The notes: generated from the sequence alone by a model not told the origin. A DNA stretch of 64,000 bases from Oscillospiraceae bacterium (GCA_022801715.1 JAAWSV010000001.1:1-64000); one strand, 5' to 3'; positions 32,767 to 42,709 are shown, numbered from the stretch's first letter. Program-made: numbers and translations.

Positions 32767-35196
32767 GTGTCTAAACTGCAAAAGCTCAAGCGAAAGGCGG
32801 CCAACGCCCGGCAGGCCAGCCAGACGATCCAGCGGAGGACGCTGGTATTTGCCGCCTTTTTCGGCGTGGCGGCCTTTGTTCTGCTCTTTATCCAGCTCTA
32901 CCGCCTCCAGATCACCGACCATGAGGCGCTCCAGGAGCGGGCGGCGAAGCAGCAGACCCTCAGCACCACCATCACCGCCTCCCGGGGCACCATCTATGAC
33001 CGCACCGGGGAAACCTTGGCGGTGTCCGCGGCGGCGGAGACCATCTTTATCTCACCCCGGGACATCGCCGAGCGGTCCAAACAGGAGAATGAGAAGGAGG
33101 GCGACAGAGCCACCTATCTCAAGGGACGCTATGAGGACTATGTAGCCGAGGGCTTGGCCAGAATTCTGGGCCTCGAAAAGGACTGGATTCTGACGCGGAT
33201 GGAGAAGACCAATTCCCAGTATGAGTGGCTGGTGAAAAAGGCGGACCAGGAGACCGCCGACGAGGTCCGCCGCTTCATCAACGGCGAGATCGACGAGAAG
33301 GGGAACATCATCGTCCCCAAGGATGCCCAAGGCCGGCCCTTGGCGGCGGAGGACTGGCAGAAGAACCGGATCACCCTGCGGGGCATCTACCTCTCCGCCG
33401 ACTCCAAGCGGTTCTATCCCTACTCCACCTTGGCCTCCCACGTGATCGGCTTCGTCAACGGCGAAAACCAGGGGGCCTACGGCACCGAGGCGCTGTATGA
33501 GGAGGAGCTGCAGGGGGCCGCGGGCCTCACCGTCACCGCCAAGGACGTGAACGGCAAGACCCTTCTCTACCAGTACGAGCAGTACTACGACGCCCAGAAC
33601 GGCGACGATGTGGTGCTGACCATCGACGCCAACATCCAGTACTACTTGGAGAAGGGGATGGAGGAGATGGTGGCCAAGTACAAGGCGAAAAACGGGGCCA
33701 CAGGCATCGTCATGGACGTGAATACCGGGGCGCTTCTGGGGCTTGCGTCCCTCCCCAACTACGATCTGAACAACTACAGCGATCTCTATGACGCAGCCCT
33801 CCAGCAGCAGTGGGAGGAGGCTAAGACCAACCCGGATGAGGAGGCCCGCTCGGCGAAGCTGAAGGCCCTGCGCCACTTGCAGTGGCGCAACAAGTGCCTC
33901 AACGACACCTATGAGCCCGGCTCCACCTACAAGATTCTCACCTTGTCCATGGCCTTGGAGGAGGGCGTGGTGAACAAGAACTCCTCCTTCCACTGCTCCG
34001 GCAGTGTCCGGGTGAAGGGGGTCACCAAGCCCATCAACTGCTCCAACCACGCCGGCCACGGCACCCAGGACCTGGCCACCGCCACGGCCAATTCCTGCAA
34101 CCCGGCCTTTATCAGCATGGGCTACAAGATCGGGTCCGACACCTACTACAACTATTTGGAGGACTTCGGCCTCTTTGAGCCCACCGGTGTGGACCTCCCC
34201 GGGGAGGCCAAGGGCATCTTTACCGACCGCAAAACCTTCAACAGCGCGGAGGTCTACGTGGCCTGCTACTCCTTCGGCCAGACCTTCACCGTGACGCCCC
34301 TCCAGCTCATCACCGCCCAGGCGGCCTGTATCAACGGCGGCTATCTCCATACCCCCTATGTGGTGGAACAGGTGAAGGACCAAAACGGCAACATCATCTC
34401 CCAGCACGATTCCACCCCCGTCAGGCAGGTGATCAGCGAGGAGACCTCCGCCACCGTGCGGGAGATCCTCGAGAACGTGGTGGCCAACGGTACTGGCCGA
34501 AACGGACAGGTGGCGGGCTACCGCATCGGCGGCAAGACCGGCACCGCCGACAAGACGGGCACAGTAACTGCCGAGAATCCCAAGGGCGACGTGGTAGTGT
34601 CCTTCCTCTGCTTCGCCCCGGCGGATGACCCGCAGGTCATTATGCTGCTGACGCTGGATACACCCAGCCGGGACACCGGCACCTACGTCTCCGGCGGCCA
34701 GATGGTGGCCCCTACCGCTAGCGCCATCATGTCGGAGATCCTGCCCTACTTGGGCGTTGAGCCCCAGTACACCACCGATGAGCTTCTGGGCAGTGACGCC
34801 ACTGTGCCCAACGTGGTGGGCCTCACCAAGGAGGGTGCCGCAGAGCGGCTGAAGGAGTACGGCTTTGTCAACTACCGCACCGTGGGAGACGGGGAGACCG
34901 TCACCGACCAGACGCCGGTGGGCGGAGCGATTGTGCCCTCCAACGCGGAGATCATCCTCTACATGGGGGAGCAGAAGTCCACAGACCTGCGGACAGTGCC
35001 CAATGTGGTGGGACTCTCCGCCTCCGAGGCCAACAAAAGGCTCACCGAGGCGGGCCTCATTATGAAGGTGTCCGGAGCCAGCAACCGCAACAGCAGCACC
35101 GTCCAGGCCATCAGTCAAGACCGGCCCGAGGGGGCCCAGGTGGTGGCCGGGACCGTGGTGGAGGTTCGCTTCGGCGACACCTCCGTCCGGGATTAG
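32767..35196 (+). CDS. Class B penicillin-binding protein with PASTA domains (SpoVD/PBP2 type)
   Basis: This 809-residue protein has one N-terminal membrane helix (about 27-48), a dimerisation domain, a transpeptidase domain with the active serine in STYKILT, SCN near 440 and KTGT near 590, and two C-terminal PASTA repeats (about 675-740 and 745-809). It cross-links septal or spore-cortex peptidoglycan. The GTG at 32767 has AGGAGG seven bases upstream; the earlier TTG at 32761 is too close to it. SpoVD and the vegetative PBP2b are hard to separate; the cell has spo0A and spoIVB, so either is possible. Confidence 0.9.
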   Translation: MSKLQKLKRKAANARQASQTIQRRTLVFAAFFGVAAFVLLFIQLYRLQITDHEALQERAAKQQTLSTTITASRGTIYDRTGETLAVSAAAETIFISPRDIAERSKQENEKEGDRATYLKGRYEDYVAEGLARILGLEKDWILTRMEKTNSQYEWLVKKADQETADEVRRFINGEIDEKGNIIVPKDAQGRPLAAEDWQKNRITLRGIYLSADSKRFYPYSTLASHVIGFVNGENQGAYGTEALYEEELQGAAGLTVTAKDVNGKTLLYQYEQYYDAQNGDDVVLTIDANIQYYLEKGMEEMVAKYKAKNGATGIVMDVNTGALLGLASLPNYDLNNYSDLYDAALQQQWEEAKTNPDEEARSAKLKALRHLQWRNKCLNDTYEPGSTYKILTLSMALEEGVVNKNSSFHCSGSVRVKGVTKPINCSNHAGHGTQDLATATANSCNPAFISMGYKIGSDTYYNYLEDFGLFEPTGVDLPGEAKGIFTDRKTFNSAEVYVACYSFGQTFTVTPLQLITAQAACINGGYLHTPYVVEQVKDQNGNIISQHDSTPVRQVISEETSATVREILENVVANGTGRNGQVAGYRIGGKTGTADKTGTVTAENPKGDVVVSFLCFAPADDPQVIMLLTLDTPSRDTGTYVSGGQMVAPTASAIMSEILPYLGVEPQYTTDELLGSDATVPNVVGLTKEGAAERLKEYGFVNYRTVGDGETVTDQTPVGGAIVPSNAEIILYMGEQKSTDLRTVPNVVGLSASEANKRLTEAGLIMKVSGASNRNSSTVQAISQDRPEGAQVVAGTVVEVRFGDTSVRD

Positions 35197-35243
35197 CCCA
35201 CTGTGAGCATCACAGGATTTTTGAACGAAAGAGGGAGCAGACT

Positions 35244-36698
35244 ATGAAACTATCCCAGCTTCTCGGCGAGGTGGAGGTCCTTACCGCCGCCGCAGATTTG
35301 GAGAGGGAGATTACCGGCGTCAGCTACGACTCCCGTCAGACCCAAGAGGGGGACTTGTTCGCGGCCATCTCCGGCTTCGCCGCCGACGGCCACAAGTTTA
35401 TCCCCATGGCGGCGGAGCGGGGGGCGGTCTGCGTCCTCTGTGAGCGCCCGCCGGCGATAGATATCCCCTATATCTTGGTTCCGGACAGCCGTCTGGCCTT
35501 GGCCCAGGTCAGCGCCGCCTTCTTCGGCCACCCAGCGGCGGAGCTGACCATGGTGGGCGTCACCGGGACCAACGGCAAGACCACCACTACCTACCTCCTC
35601 AAGGATATTTTGGAGAAGGCCGCCGGGGCCAAGGTGGGGCTCATCGGCACCAACCAGAATATGATCGGGGATCAGGCCATCCACACCGAGCGGACCACGC
35701 CGGAGTCCTATGAGCTGCAAAAGCTCTTCCGGCAGATGGCTGACGCCGGATGTACCCACGTGGTGATGGAGGTCTCCTCCCACGCGCTGTTCCTCAAGCG
35801 GGTGGCGGGGGTCCGTTTCGCTGTGGGCATCTTTACCAACCTGACGCAGGACCACTTGGATTTCCACGGCACCATGGAGGCCTACTGTGACGCCAAGGCG
35901 CAGCTCTTCCAAGTTTCGGACGCCGGAGTCTACAACGCCGACGACCCTTGGACTCCCCGGCTCATGAAGAAGGCGACGTGTCAGAAAACGGCCGTCTCCG
36001 CCCAAGGCGAGGCGGACCTCTGGGCGGAGAATATCCGCTTGGGGGCGGCGGGCATTGCCTTTGACGCGGTGAAATCAGATTCCCGCACAAAAATAGAGGT
36101 TGCCATACCCGGTGGATTTATGGTATATAATACCCTTGGCGTGCTGGCCGCGGCGGAGGCCTTGGGGATCTCCTTGGAGCAAAGCGCCGCCGTCCTCCGC
36201 CGGAGCGCCCACGTGAAGGGCCGCTTGGAGGTGGTGCCTACTGACGGGGATTACACGATTCTGATCGACTACGCCCACACCCCCGACGCCTTGGAGAATG
36301 TGCTCCGGGCGGTGAAGGGCTTTGCCAAGGGGCGCACCGTGGCCCTCTTTGGCTGCGGCGGAGACCGGGACCGGACCAAGCGCCCCAAGATGGGGAGGAT
36401 CGCCGCCGACAACGCGGATTTCGTCATCGTTACCTCCGACAATCCCCGCACCGAGGACCCGGAGGCCATCATCGCCGATATCCTCCCCGGTGTGACTGAG
36501 GGGAGCGCCCCCTATGTCACTGTAACGGGCCGTGTGGAGGCCATCCATTACGCCATCGACCACGCGGAGAGCGGGGATGTGATCGTCCTCTGCGGCAAGG
36601 GCCACGAGGACTATCAGGAGATCGACCATGTGAAGTACCACTTGGATGAGCGCGAGGTGGTGGCGGCGTATCTGACGGAGAGGGCGCGCCGCGGGTAG
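35244..36698 (+). CDS. murE: UDP-MurNAc-tripeptide synthetase MurE
   Basis: This 484-residue ligase adds the third amino acid of the stem peptide. It has the ATP site GVTGTNGKTTTTYL (105-118), central domain MEVSSHALFLKRV, and DNPRTEDP near 395, the loop found in meso-diaminopimelate-adding enzymes. This suggests a DAP-type wall. AAAGAGGGAG precedes the ATG. The expected murF neighbour does not follow. Confidence 0.95.
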   Translation: MKLSQLLGEVEVLTAAADLEREITGVSYDSRQTQEGDLFAAISGFAADGHKFIPMAAERGAVCVLCERPPAIDIPYILVPDSRLALAQVSAAFFGHPAAELTMVGVTGTNGKTTTTYLLKDILEKAAGAKVGLIGTNQNMIGDQAIHTERTTPESYELQKLFRQMADAGCTHVVMEVSSHALFLKRVAGVRFAVGIFTNLTQDHLDFHGTMEAYCDAKAQLFQVSDAGVYNADDPWTPRLMKKATCQKTAVSAQGEADLWAENIRLGAAGIAFDAVKSDSRTKIEVAIPGGFMVYNTLGVLAAAEALGISLEQSAAVLRRSAHVKGRLEVVPTDGDYTILIDYAHTPDALENVLRAVKGFAKGRTVALFGCGGDRDRTKRPKMGRIAADNADFVIVTSDNPRTEDPEAIIADILPGVTEGSAPYVTVTGRVEAIHYAIDHAESGDVIVLCGKGHEDYQEIDHVKYHLDEREVVAAYLTERARRG

Positions 36699-36730
36699 AA
36701 AACGAAAGAGCCGTAAGGGAGAAAAGGATT

Positions 36731-37723
36731 ATGTCAATGATTGCAGCCTGTCTCATCAGCTTTGCTGTCACCGCGCTGGTGGGGGGCAGAGCCATCCTGC
36801 CCGCCCTGCGCCGCCTGAAGGCGGGGCAGAGCATCCGGGAGGACGGCCCCAAGTGGCACGCCGGCAAGTCCGGCACCCCCACCATGGGGGGACTGATGTT
36901 CATCTTAGGCATCGCTGTGGCGGTGCTCATTGCTGGATGGGGGGAGATGAGCCGTGGGGTATATACCCACCTGTACGTCTTTGCCTTCGCTATAGTCTTC
37001 GGGGCCATCGGCTTTTTCGATGACTACCAGAAGGTCCACAAGCACCAGAATTTAGGCCTGACGGCCCTTCAGAAGTTCCTCCTGCAGGTGGCGGCGGCGC
37101 TGGCCTTCTTGGCACTGATGCGCCTTGAGGGGATGCTGACGCCGGAGCTCTATGTGCCCTTTCTCAATGTCTACTGGCATCTGAGTTGGCCGGTGTACTT
37201 GGTGCTGGCGGCCTTTATCATCGTGGGTACGGTAAACGCGGTGAATATCACCGACGGCTTGGACGGCCTTGCCACCACGGTGACGGTGCCGGTGGCGCTG
37301 TTCTTCGTCTCTGTAGCCACTTGGTGGGGGCTTACGCAGCTGGGAATCTTCGCCGGCGCGCTGCTGGGGGGGCTCTTGGGCTTTCTCATCTACAACGCCC
37401 ACCCGGCCAAGGTTTTCATGGGGGACACCGGCTCGCTGTTCTTGGGCGGGGCGGTGGCGGGCTTGGCCTTCGCCTTCGATATGCCCTTGGTGCTGGCGTT
37501 TGTGGGGATTATCTACATCATTGAGACTATGTCCGACATCATTCAGGTGACCTATTTCAAGCTGACACACGGCAAGCGCATTTTCAAGATGGCCCCGCTG
37601 CACCACCACTTTGAGCTGTGCGGCTGGAGTGAGATCAAAATTGTGGTAGTCTTTACCTGCATCTCGCTGGTGTTCTGCGCGCTGGCGTATTTTGGGGTGG
37701 TAAATCGCTTTGCGTTCGCTTAA
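36731..37723 (+). CDS. mraY: Phospho-MurNAc-pentapeptide translocase MraY
   Basis: The 330-residue membrane enzyme with ten helices makes lipid I on undecaprenyl phosphate. It shows GTPTMGG (GKSGTPTMGGLMF), DDYQKVHKHQNLGL, NVNITDGLDGLAT and HHHFEL. AAGGATT precedes the ATG. It is followed by hairpin array B rather than murD. Confidence 0.96.
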   Translation: MSMIAACLISFAVTALVGGRAILPALRRLKAGQSIREDGPKWHAGKSGTPTMGGLMFILGIAVAVLIAGWGEMSRGVYTHLYVFAFAIVFGAIGFFDDYQKVHKHQNLGLTALQKFLLQVAAALAFLALMRLEGMLTPELYVPFLNVYWHLSWPVYLVLAAFIIVGTVNAVNITDGLDGLATTVTVPVALFFVSVATWWGLTQLGIFAGALLGGLLGFLIYNAHPAKVFMGDTGSLFLGGAVAGLAFAFDMPLVLAFVGIIYIIETMSDIIQVTYFKLTHGKRIFKMAPLHHHFELCGWSEIKIVVVFTCISLVFCALAYFGVVNRFAFA

Positions 37724-37980
37724 AATCTATGGATTTTCGCGTGAAATCTGCGGATTTCACGCAAGGGAGGAAATGAGGTTGTCGTTTGAAATCTGCGGAT
37801 TTCAAACAAGGATTTGATTGACGGGGGACTTTTTTCTGGAAGTGCCGGGGGCAATTCCAGAAAAAAGGTACAAACCGAGCGCGGTTTGCAGGGTGTTTTT
37901 CCGAAAACGCGGTTTCCGGAAAACGAATTTAGTCCTTTTGCGCGAAGCGCAAACTCCTTGCGGAGGGCACTCCTGCGGAG
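37722..37980. repeat. Hairpin array B (seven or eight stem-loops) between mraY and ftsW
   Basis: Stem-loops: 37722-37737; 37739-37762 (10 bp, loop TGCG); 37784-37807 (10 bp, loop TGCG); 37829-37867 (13 bp, T-run to A-run); 37871-37888 (7 bp, loop AGCG); 37895-37924 (bulged T-run to A-run); 37937-37953 (7 bp, loop GAA); and a short pair 37954-37980. Two loops read TGCG on a GAAATC/GATTTC stem, the reverse complement of the CGCA loop in arrays D and E. It occupies the place of murD, and the first hairpin overlaps the mraY stop codon. Confidence 0.87.
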
Positions 37981-38020
37981 GCTGGGTGCGGGGGGATTTT
38001 GGAAGAGAGGGGGGATATCC

Positions 38021-39214
38021 ATGACGCGGGAGGAGAAGCGGCAGAGGCAGCGGTGGAAGCGGCACAAGGCCCGGGAGATGAAGGAGATCGCCAAGGGGCC
38101 CATTGACCTGCCCTTTTTGGTGCTGGTGCTGATGCTGACAGTGATTGGGCTTATTATGCTCTTCTCCGCCAGCTTTCCCTCGGCGCTGAAGGAGCACAAC
38201 GACCCCTTTTTCTACGCCCGCAGCCAAGCTGCCTTCGCCGCCGCGGGAATTGCCGCCATGGCGGCGATGAGCAAGTTTAACTACCAGCGTCTGCGGGGAT
38301 TCTCCACGGTGGCGCTGCTGGGGTCCATGGTGCTGCTGTTCTTGGTGCTGACGCCCTTCGGCGTCACCAGAAACCACGCTACCCGGTGGCTGAAGATGTT
38401 CTTGGTGGCTGGTCCCCAGTACCAGCCCTCGGAACTGGCAAAGCTGGGTGTTATCATCTACTTTGCCAACACCATCTCCCTGCGCAAGGATAAAATGCGC
38501 ACCTTCCAGTACGGCATCCTGCCCTATATGGCCATCTTGATGGTCTATGCGGTGCTGATGCTTCTGGAGCCCCATATGTCCGGGTGTATCCTGATCTTGG
38601 GCATCGGGGCTGTGATGATGGTGGTGGGCGGCATGCATTGGGGCTGGGTCACCGCCGGAGTGAGCGCGGCGGCGGGCGGGCTCTATGCGCTGCTGTTCAC
38701 CGATTTGATGGAGAAGATCGGATACAACTCTGACCGGATCAAAACTTGGCGGGACCCTTGGTGGGACATCGGCGACAAGAGTTACCAGATGGCCCAGAGC
38801 CTTATCTCCATCGGTTCCGGCGGCCTCTTGGGTGTGGGCTTGGGCAAGAGCCGGCAGAAGTTCCTGTTTTTGCCGGAGGAGCACAATGACTTCATCTTTG
38901 CCGTGGTCTGCGAGGAGCTGGGCTATATCGGCGCGGGGATCATCATGGTTCTCTTCGCCCTGCTGGTGATCCGGGGCTACTGGATTGCCATCAAGGCCCG
39001 CGACCGGTTCGGCGCCCTGCTGGCTGTGGGTGTCACCACCCAGATTGCCCTTCAGACCTTTCTGAATATTGCCGTGGTGACGGGCCTGATCCCGGCTACC
39101 GGCATCTCTCTGCCCTTCTTCAGTTACGGCGGCACTGCCCTTTTGATTCAGCTGTTTGAGGTTGGCATCGTATTAAGCGTATCGCGGCAAATACCTGCTC
39201 CAAAAGCCGGATAG
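38021..39214 (+). CDS. ftsW: Peptidoglycan polymerase FtsW (SEDS family)
   Basis: This 397-residue SEDS protein has about ten helices. Key segments: NHATRWLKMF, QPSELAKLGVIIY, a large external loop with YQMAQSLISIGSGGLLGVGLG, LPEEHNDFIFAVVCEELG and the end TGISLPFFSYGGTALL. It polymerises lipid II at the septum with a class B PBP. The ATG at 38021 is taken because the frame upstream lies inside array B and is not coding; AGAGGGGGG precedes the start. Confidence 0.95.
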   Translation: MTREEKRQRQRWKRHKAREMKEIAKGPIDLPFLVLVLMLTVIGLIMLFSASFPSALKEHNDPFFYARSQAAFAAAGIAAMAAMSKFNYQRLRGFSTVALLGSMVLLFLVLTPFGVTRNHATRWLKMFLVAGPQYQPSELAKLGVIIYFANTISLRKDKMRTFQYGILPYMAILMVYAVLMLLEPHMSGCILILGIGAVMMVVGGMHWGWVTAGVSAAAGGLYALLFTDLMEKIGYNSDRIKTWRDPWWDIGDKSYQMAQSLISIGSGGLLGVGLGKSRQKFLFLPEEHNDFIFAVVCEELGYIGAGIIMVLFALLVIRGYWIAIKARDRFGALLAVGVTTQIALQTFLNIAVVTGLIPATGISLPFFSYGGTALLIQLFEVGIVLSVSRQIPAPKAG

Positions 39215-39323
39215 CCATAGCAGTAAGACAGAATGATCCTGTTATACGAACAGAGGATATATAAACCCCTATTGTACAGGGAAACATAGAGACAACCTAC
39301 ACGAACAAAGGTGGTGGTTCCCC

Positions 39324-40448
39324 ATGCGTGTCATCTTCACCTGCGGAGGCACCGCAGGACATGTGAATCCGGCCTTGGCCTTGGCCGGGCTGATCCGGGA
39401 GCGCCAGCCGGGGACGGAGGTGCTCTTTGTGGGAGCCAACCGGGGGATCGAGCGCCGGCTCATTGAGCAGGCGGGCTGTCCTTTTGAGGCGGTGGAGATC
39501 TCCAGCTTTCACCGCTCGCTGAAGCCCAAGGAGCTGCGGCACAATCTGACCTCCCTTGTAAACTACTTCCGGGCCCCGGGGGAGGCGAAAAAGATACTCC
39601 GCCGGTTTGGGCCGGACTTGGTGGTGGGTACAGGGGGCTACGCCAGCTATCCCATGGTCCGGGCCGCCGCCGCTGAGGGGGTTCCTACGGCGGTCCATGA
39701 GTCCAACGCCATTCCCGGCCTCACCACCAAGCTGCTGGAGCCCCACGCCGACGTGATCATGGTGGGGTTCGAGGCCTGCCGGCAGAACTATCGCCGCCCG
39801 GATAAGGTGCAGGTCACCGGCACGCCAGTGCGGGAGGAGTTCTTCGCTTTGACCAGAGAGCAGGCCAAGGCCCGCTTGGGGATGGATGACGGCAAGCCCT
39901 TGGTGATCTCCTTCTGGGGGAGCTTGGGGGCCAGCGAGATGAACCGGCGGATGGCAGAATTCATCGCCTTGGAGACCAAACGCAGCCGCTTCCACCACGT
40001 CCACGCCGCCGGGGCCTACGGCCACCCCCTGATCGCCGAGGAGCTGCGCCGCCGGGGCATCGACATGAGCCGGGAGCTGATGGTGGAGGTACGGGAGTAT
40101 ATCTACGACATGGCGGTGCTCATGCGGGCGGCGGACTTGGTGATCTGCCGGGCCGGGGCCTCCACCATCAGCGAGCTGACGGCCTTGGGGACCGCGGCCA
40201 TCATTGTGCCCTCCCCCAATGTGACAAACCACCACCAGGAGCGGAATGCCCAGGTGCTTGCCGACCACGGCGCGGCACTGATGCTGATGGAGGAGGAGGC
40301 GTCGGCGGAGCGGATGCTCCAAGAGGCCGAGGCGATCCTCGCCGATGATGCCCGCCGGCGGGGAATGGAGGAGAACATGACCGCCCTGGGCTTCCGGGAC
40401 GCCAACGAACGGATCTATCAGACGGTGGTTGGACTTGTGAGGAATTAG
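39324..40448 (+). CDS. murG: UDP-GlcNAc transferase MurG
   Basis: This 374-residue glycosyltransferase makes lipid II. It has GGTAGHVNPALALA near the start, GTGGYASYPMVRAA, the linker VTGTPVREEFF and the C-terminal CRAGASTISELTALG with HHQERNAQ, all typical of MurG. AAAGGTGG precedes the ATG. Confidence 0.96.
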   Translation: MRVIFTCGGTAGHVNPALALAGLIRERQPGTEVLFVGANRGIERRLIEQAGCPFEAVEISSFHRSLKPKELRHNLTSLVNYFRAPGEAKKILRRFGPDLVVGTGGYASYPMVRAAAAEGVPTAVHESNAIPGLTTKLLEPHADVIMVGFEACRQNYRRPDKVQVTGTPVREEFFALTREQAKARLGMDDGKPLVISFWGSLGASEMNRRMAEFIALETKRSRFHHVHAAGAYGHPLIAEELRRRGIDMSRELMVEVREYIYDMAVLMRAADLVICRAGASTISELTALGTAAIIVPSPNVTNHHQERNAQVLADHGAALMLMEEEASAERMLQEAEAILADDARRRGMEENMTALGFRDANERIYQTVVGLVRN

Positions 40449-40544
40449 GAATTAGCCGTTTGGAACGGAAGGGGGCATAGCAAAATAGGGGACCTCTGCA
40501 TAGGATGGAGTAGTTTTTAGGAAATTCTACTGCGGAGGGAACCT

Positions 40545-41798
40545 ATGGGCGAGTTTATTATCGAAGGCGGCAGACCCCTGCGGGGGAGCTTGCAGGTGCA
40601 GGGAGCCAAGAACAGTGTGCTCCCGATCTTGGCCGCCACCATCTTACATAGCGGCGTGTCCGTGCTCCACCACTGCCCCCGGCTGCGGGATGTGGACGCC
40701 TCCATTCGGATTCTGCGGCAGCTGGGATGCCGCGCGGACTGGGAGGGGGACGACTTGGTTGTGGATGCCTCCACAATGGTGTGCAGCCAGATCCCGGACC
40801 ATTTAATGCGGGAGATGCGCTCCTCTGTGATCTTTTTGGGGGCCATCCTCAGCCGCTGCGGGGAGGCGGAGCTGTCCCTGCCTGGCGGCTGTGAGCTGGG
40901 CCCCCGGCCCATCGACCTGCACCTTGCCGCCCTGCGGCAGCTGGGGGCGGAGATCGACGAGGGGGGCGGCCGGCTCCACTGCCGCGCCGGCGATATGTGT
41001 GGGCGGGAGATTACCCTGAGCATCCCCAGCGTGGGAGCCACGGAAAATGCCCTGCTAACCGCCTGTGGCTGCGAGGGGGTCACCACCATCTTCAACGCCG
41101 CCCGGGAGCCGGAGATTGACGATTTGCAGCGATTCCTGCGGGCTATGGGCCATCAGGTCCAAGGGGCGGGGACATCGGTTGTCACCGTGGCGGGCCGAAG
41201 CCCCACACACGACTTGGAGCATACTGTGATGCCCGACCGGATCGTGGCGGCTACGTACCTTGCGGCTGTGGCGGCGGCGGGGGGTGAGGTGGAGCTTAAA
41301 GGGGTGGATTACCGCCACCTCTCCACGGTGATTGCCGCCCTCCATGAGGCGGGCTGCCGCATCCACAGCACTGGCAGCGCGGTGCTTCTGCGCAGTACCG
41401 GGGAGCTGAAGGGTGTCCGTCCCATCCGCACCGCCCCCTACCCGGGCTTTCCCACCGACGCCCAAGCGGTGCTTATGGCGTCACTTTTGAAGAGCAAAGG
41501 AACCACAGTATTTGTGGAGAACATCTTTGAGAACCGCTACCGCCATGTGGATGAGCTGTGCCGCATGGGCGCGGACATCCGCGTGGAGGGCCGGGTGGCG
41601 GTGGTCTGCGGCGTGGAGCGCCTTCGGGGTGCGGCAGTGGAGGCCACAGATCTCCGCGGCGGCGCGGCCATGGTGGTGGCGGCGCTCTCCGCCGAGGGCA
41701 GGAGCCGTATCGGTTCTATCCACCATGTCCAGCGGGGCTACGAGAACATCGTCGGGGATTTATCCGCGCTGGGTGCTTGTATATCGCTTGAAGCCTGA
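40545..41798 (+). CDS. murA: UDP-GlcNAc 1-carboxyvinyltransferase MurA
   Basis: This 417-residue EPSP-synthase-like enzyme begins peptidoglycan precursor synthesis. It has the N-terminal VQGAKNSVLPILAATIL, the loop with the catalytic cysteine in LPGGCELGPRPIDLHL, and PGFPTDAQAVLMA. The presence of the cysteine implies normal fosfomycin sensitivity at this site. The ATG at 40545 has GGAGGGAA close upstream. Array C follows. Confidence 0.95.
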   Translation: MGEFIIEGGRPLRGSLQVQGAKNSVLPILAATILHSGVSVLHHCPRLRDVDASIRILRQLGCRADWEGDDLVVDASTMVCSQIPDHLMREMRSSVIFLGAILSRCGEAELSLPGGCELGPRPIDLHLAALRQLGAEIDEGGGRLHCRAGDMCGREITLSIPSVGATENALLTACGCEGVTTIFNAAREPEIDDLQRFLRAMGHQVQGAGTSVVTVAGRSPTHDLEHTVMPDRIVAATYLAAVAAAGGEVELKGVDYRHLSTVIAALHEAGCRIHSTGSAVLLRSTGELKGVRPIRTAPYPGFPTDAQAVLMASLLKSKGTTVFVENIFENRYRHVDELCRMGADIRVEGRVAVVCGVERLRGAAVEATDLRGGAAMVVAALSAEGRSRIGSIHHVQRGYENIVGDLSALGACISLEA

Positions 41799-41828
41799 GA
41801 ATTTCCAACGAGAATTTGATTTGCGGGG

Positions 41829-41930
41829 CTTTTTTCGGGAAGTGGCCGATTCCCGAAAAAAGGATCGGGCCAAGCATGGCCCGCAGAGCGCAGCAAAATC
41901 CCCTCAAGAAAATGCTGGCATTTTTTTGAG
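41829..41930. repeat. Hairpin array C (three stem-loops) between murA and ftsQ
   Basis: 41829-41862 (13 bp, C-T6 to A6-G, like 37829-37867 in array B), 41866-41883 (7 bp, loop AGCA) and 41903-41930 (12 bp with one G-T pair, loop CTGG, resembling the last hairpin of array E). It begins 30 bases after the murA stop. Confidence 0.85.
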
Positions 41931-41947
41931 CCACCGGAGGTGATACC

Positions 41948-42709
41948 ATGGCGCGTCGGCGCAGAAATAAACGTTACCGGCGGGGACGGCTGACTGTGCT
42001 GCTGCGCTTTTTCTCCTTCCTTGTCATCTGTGCCGCCATCGCCGCGGCGCTGATCCTCTTTTTTAAGGTGGAGACCATCGAGGTCGCCGGAAATCTCCGT
42101 TACACGGAGGAACAGGTCTTGGAGGTGGCGGGGATCGAGCGTGGGGAGAATATGTTCCTCATCAACAAGTACGCCATCGCCGACCGGATCACCCAGCAGC
42201 TGCCCTATGTCCAGTCGGTAAGGCCTTGGAGGCATTGGCCCAACACCATTGTGCTCCAGCTGGAGGAGGGGGAGCCTATCGCCGTGGTGGCCGAGGCGGA
42301 GAATGCTTGGCTGATCAGTGATGAGGGAAAGCTTCTGGAGCGAATTGATATAGATGGGGGAGAGGGCTATCCCCGAATTACCGGATGCAAGCTGTTGCTG
42401 CCCACCGAAGGCTCCTACCTCTCCCTGCCCGCTGACGGACACATCACCGACGCCCAGCTTCTGACACTGCTGAAGGAGCTGAAGGAGCGGGACATGCTTG
42501 CAAACACCAGCCGTATTGACTGTACCAGTGCCCAGATGCTGGTCCTGCGCTATGCCGGACGCTTTGACGTCCAGCTGCCCTATGACGCGGACTACGGGAA
42601 AAAGCTCTACGCCTTGGAGGAAATCATCAAGCGTCTCCAGGACAACGAGACGGGGACGGTGATCCTCACCCTGCCCGACCGCAGCTTTTTCAAGCCGGAC
42701 CTGTACTGA
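41948..42709 (+). CDS. Cell division protein FtsQ/DivIB
   Basis: The 253-residue protein has a basic N-terminus, one membrane helix (about 15-40) and an extracellular POTRA-like domain beginning VETIEVAGNLRYTEEQV, with PYVQSVRPWRHWPNTIVLQLEE. This is the FtsQ/DivIB plan. CCGGAGGT precedes the ATG. It should bind the FtsL-like protein and the division PBP. Confidence 0.88.
   Translation: MARRRRNKRYRRGRLTVLLRFFSFLVICAAIAAALILFFKVETIEVAGNLRYTEEQVLEVAGIERGENMFLINKYAIADRITQQLPYVQSVRPWRHWPNTIVLQLEEGEPIAVVAEAENAWLISDEGKLLERIDIDGGEGYPRITGCKLLLPTEGSYLSLPADGHITDAQLLTLLKELKERDMLANTSRIDCTSAQMLVLRYAGRFDVQLPYDADYGKKLYALEEIIKRLQDNETGTVILTLPDRSFFKPDLY

Noticed and set aside
33052-35118. A 688-codon open frame on the minus strand, opposite the PBP gene
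   Set aside because: It is the antisense shadow of a GC-rich gene with strongly biased third positions. The plus-strand protein has clear PBP motifs and a ribosome site; the minus frame has neither.
37814-38020. A longer FtsW starting at 37814
   Set aside because: The upstream part translates the hairpins of array B. FtsW proteins start near the chosen ATG.
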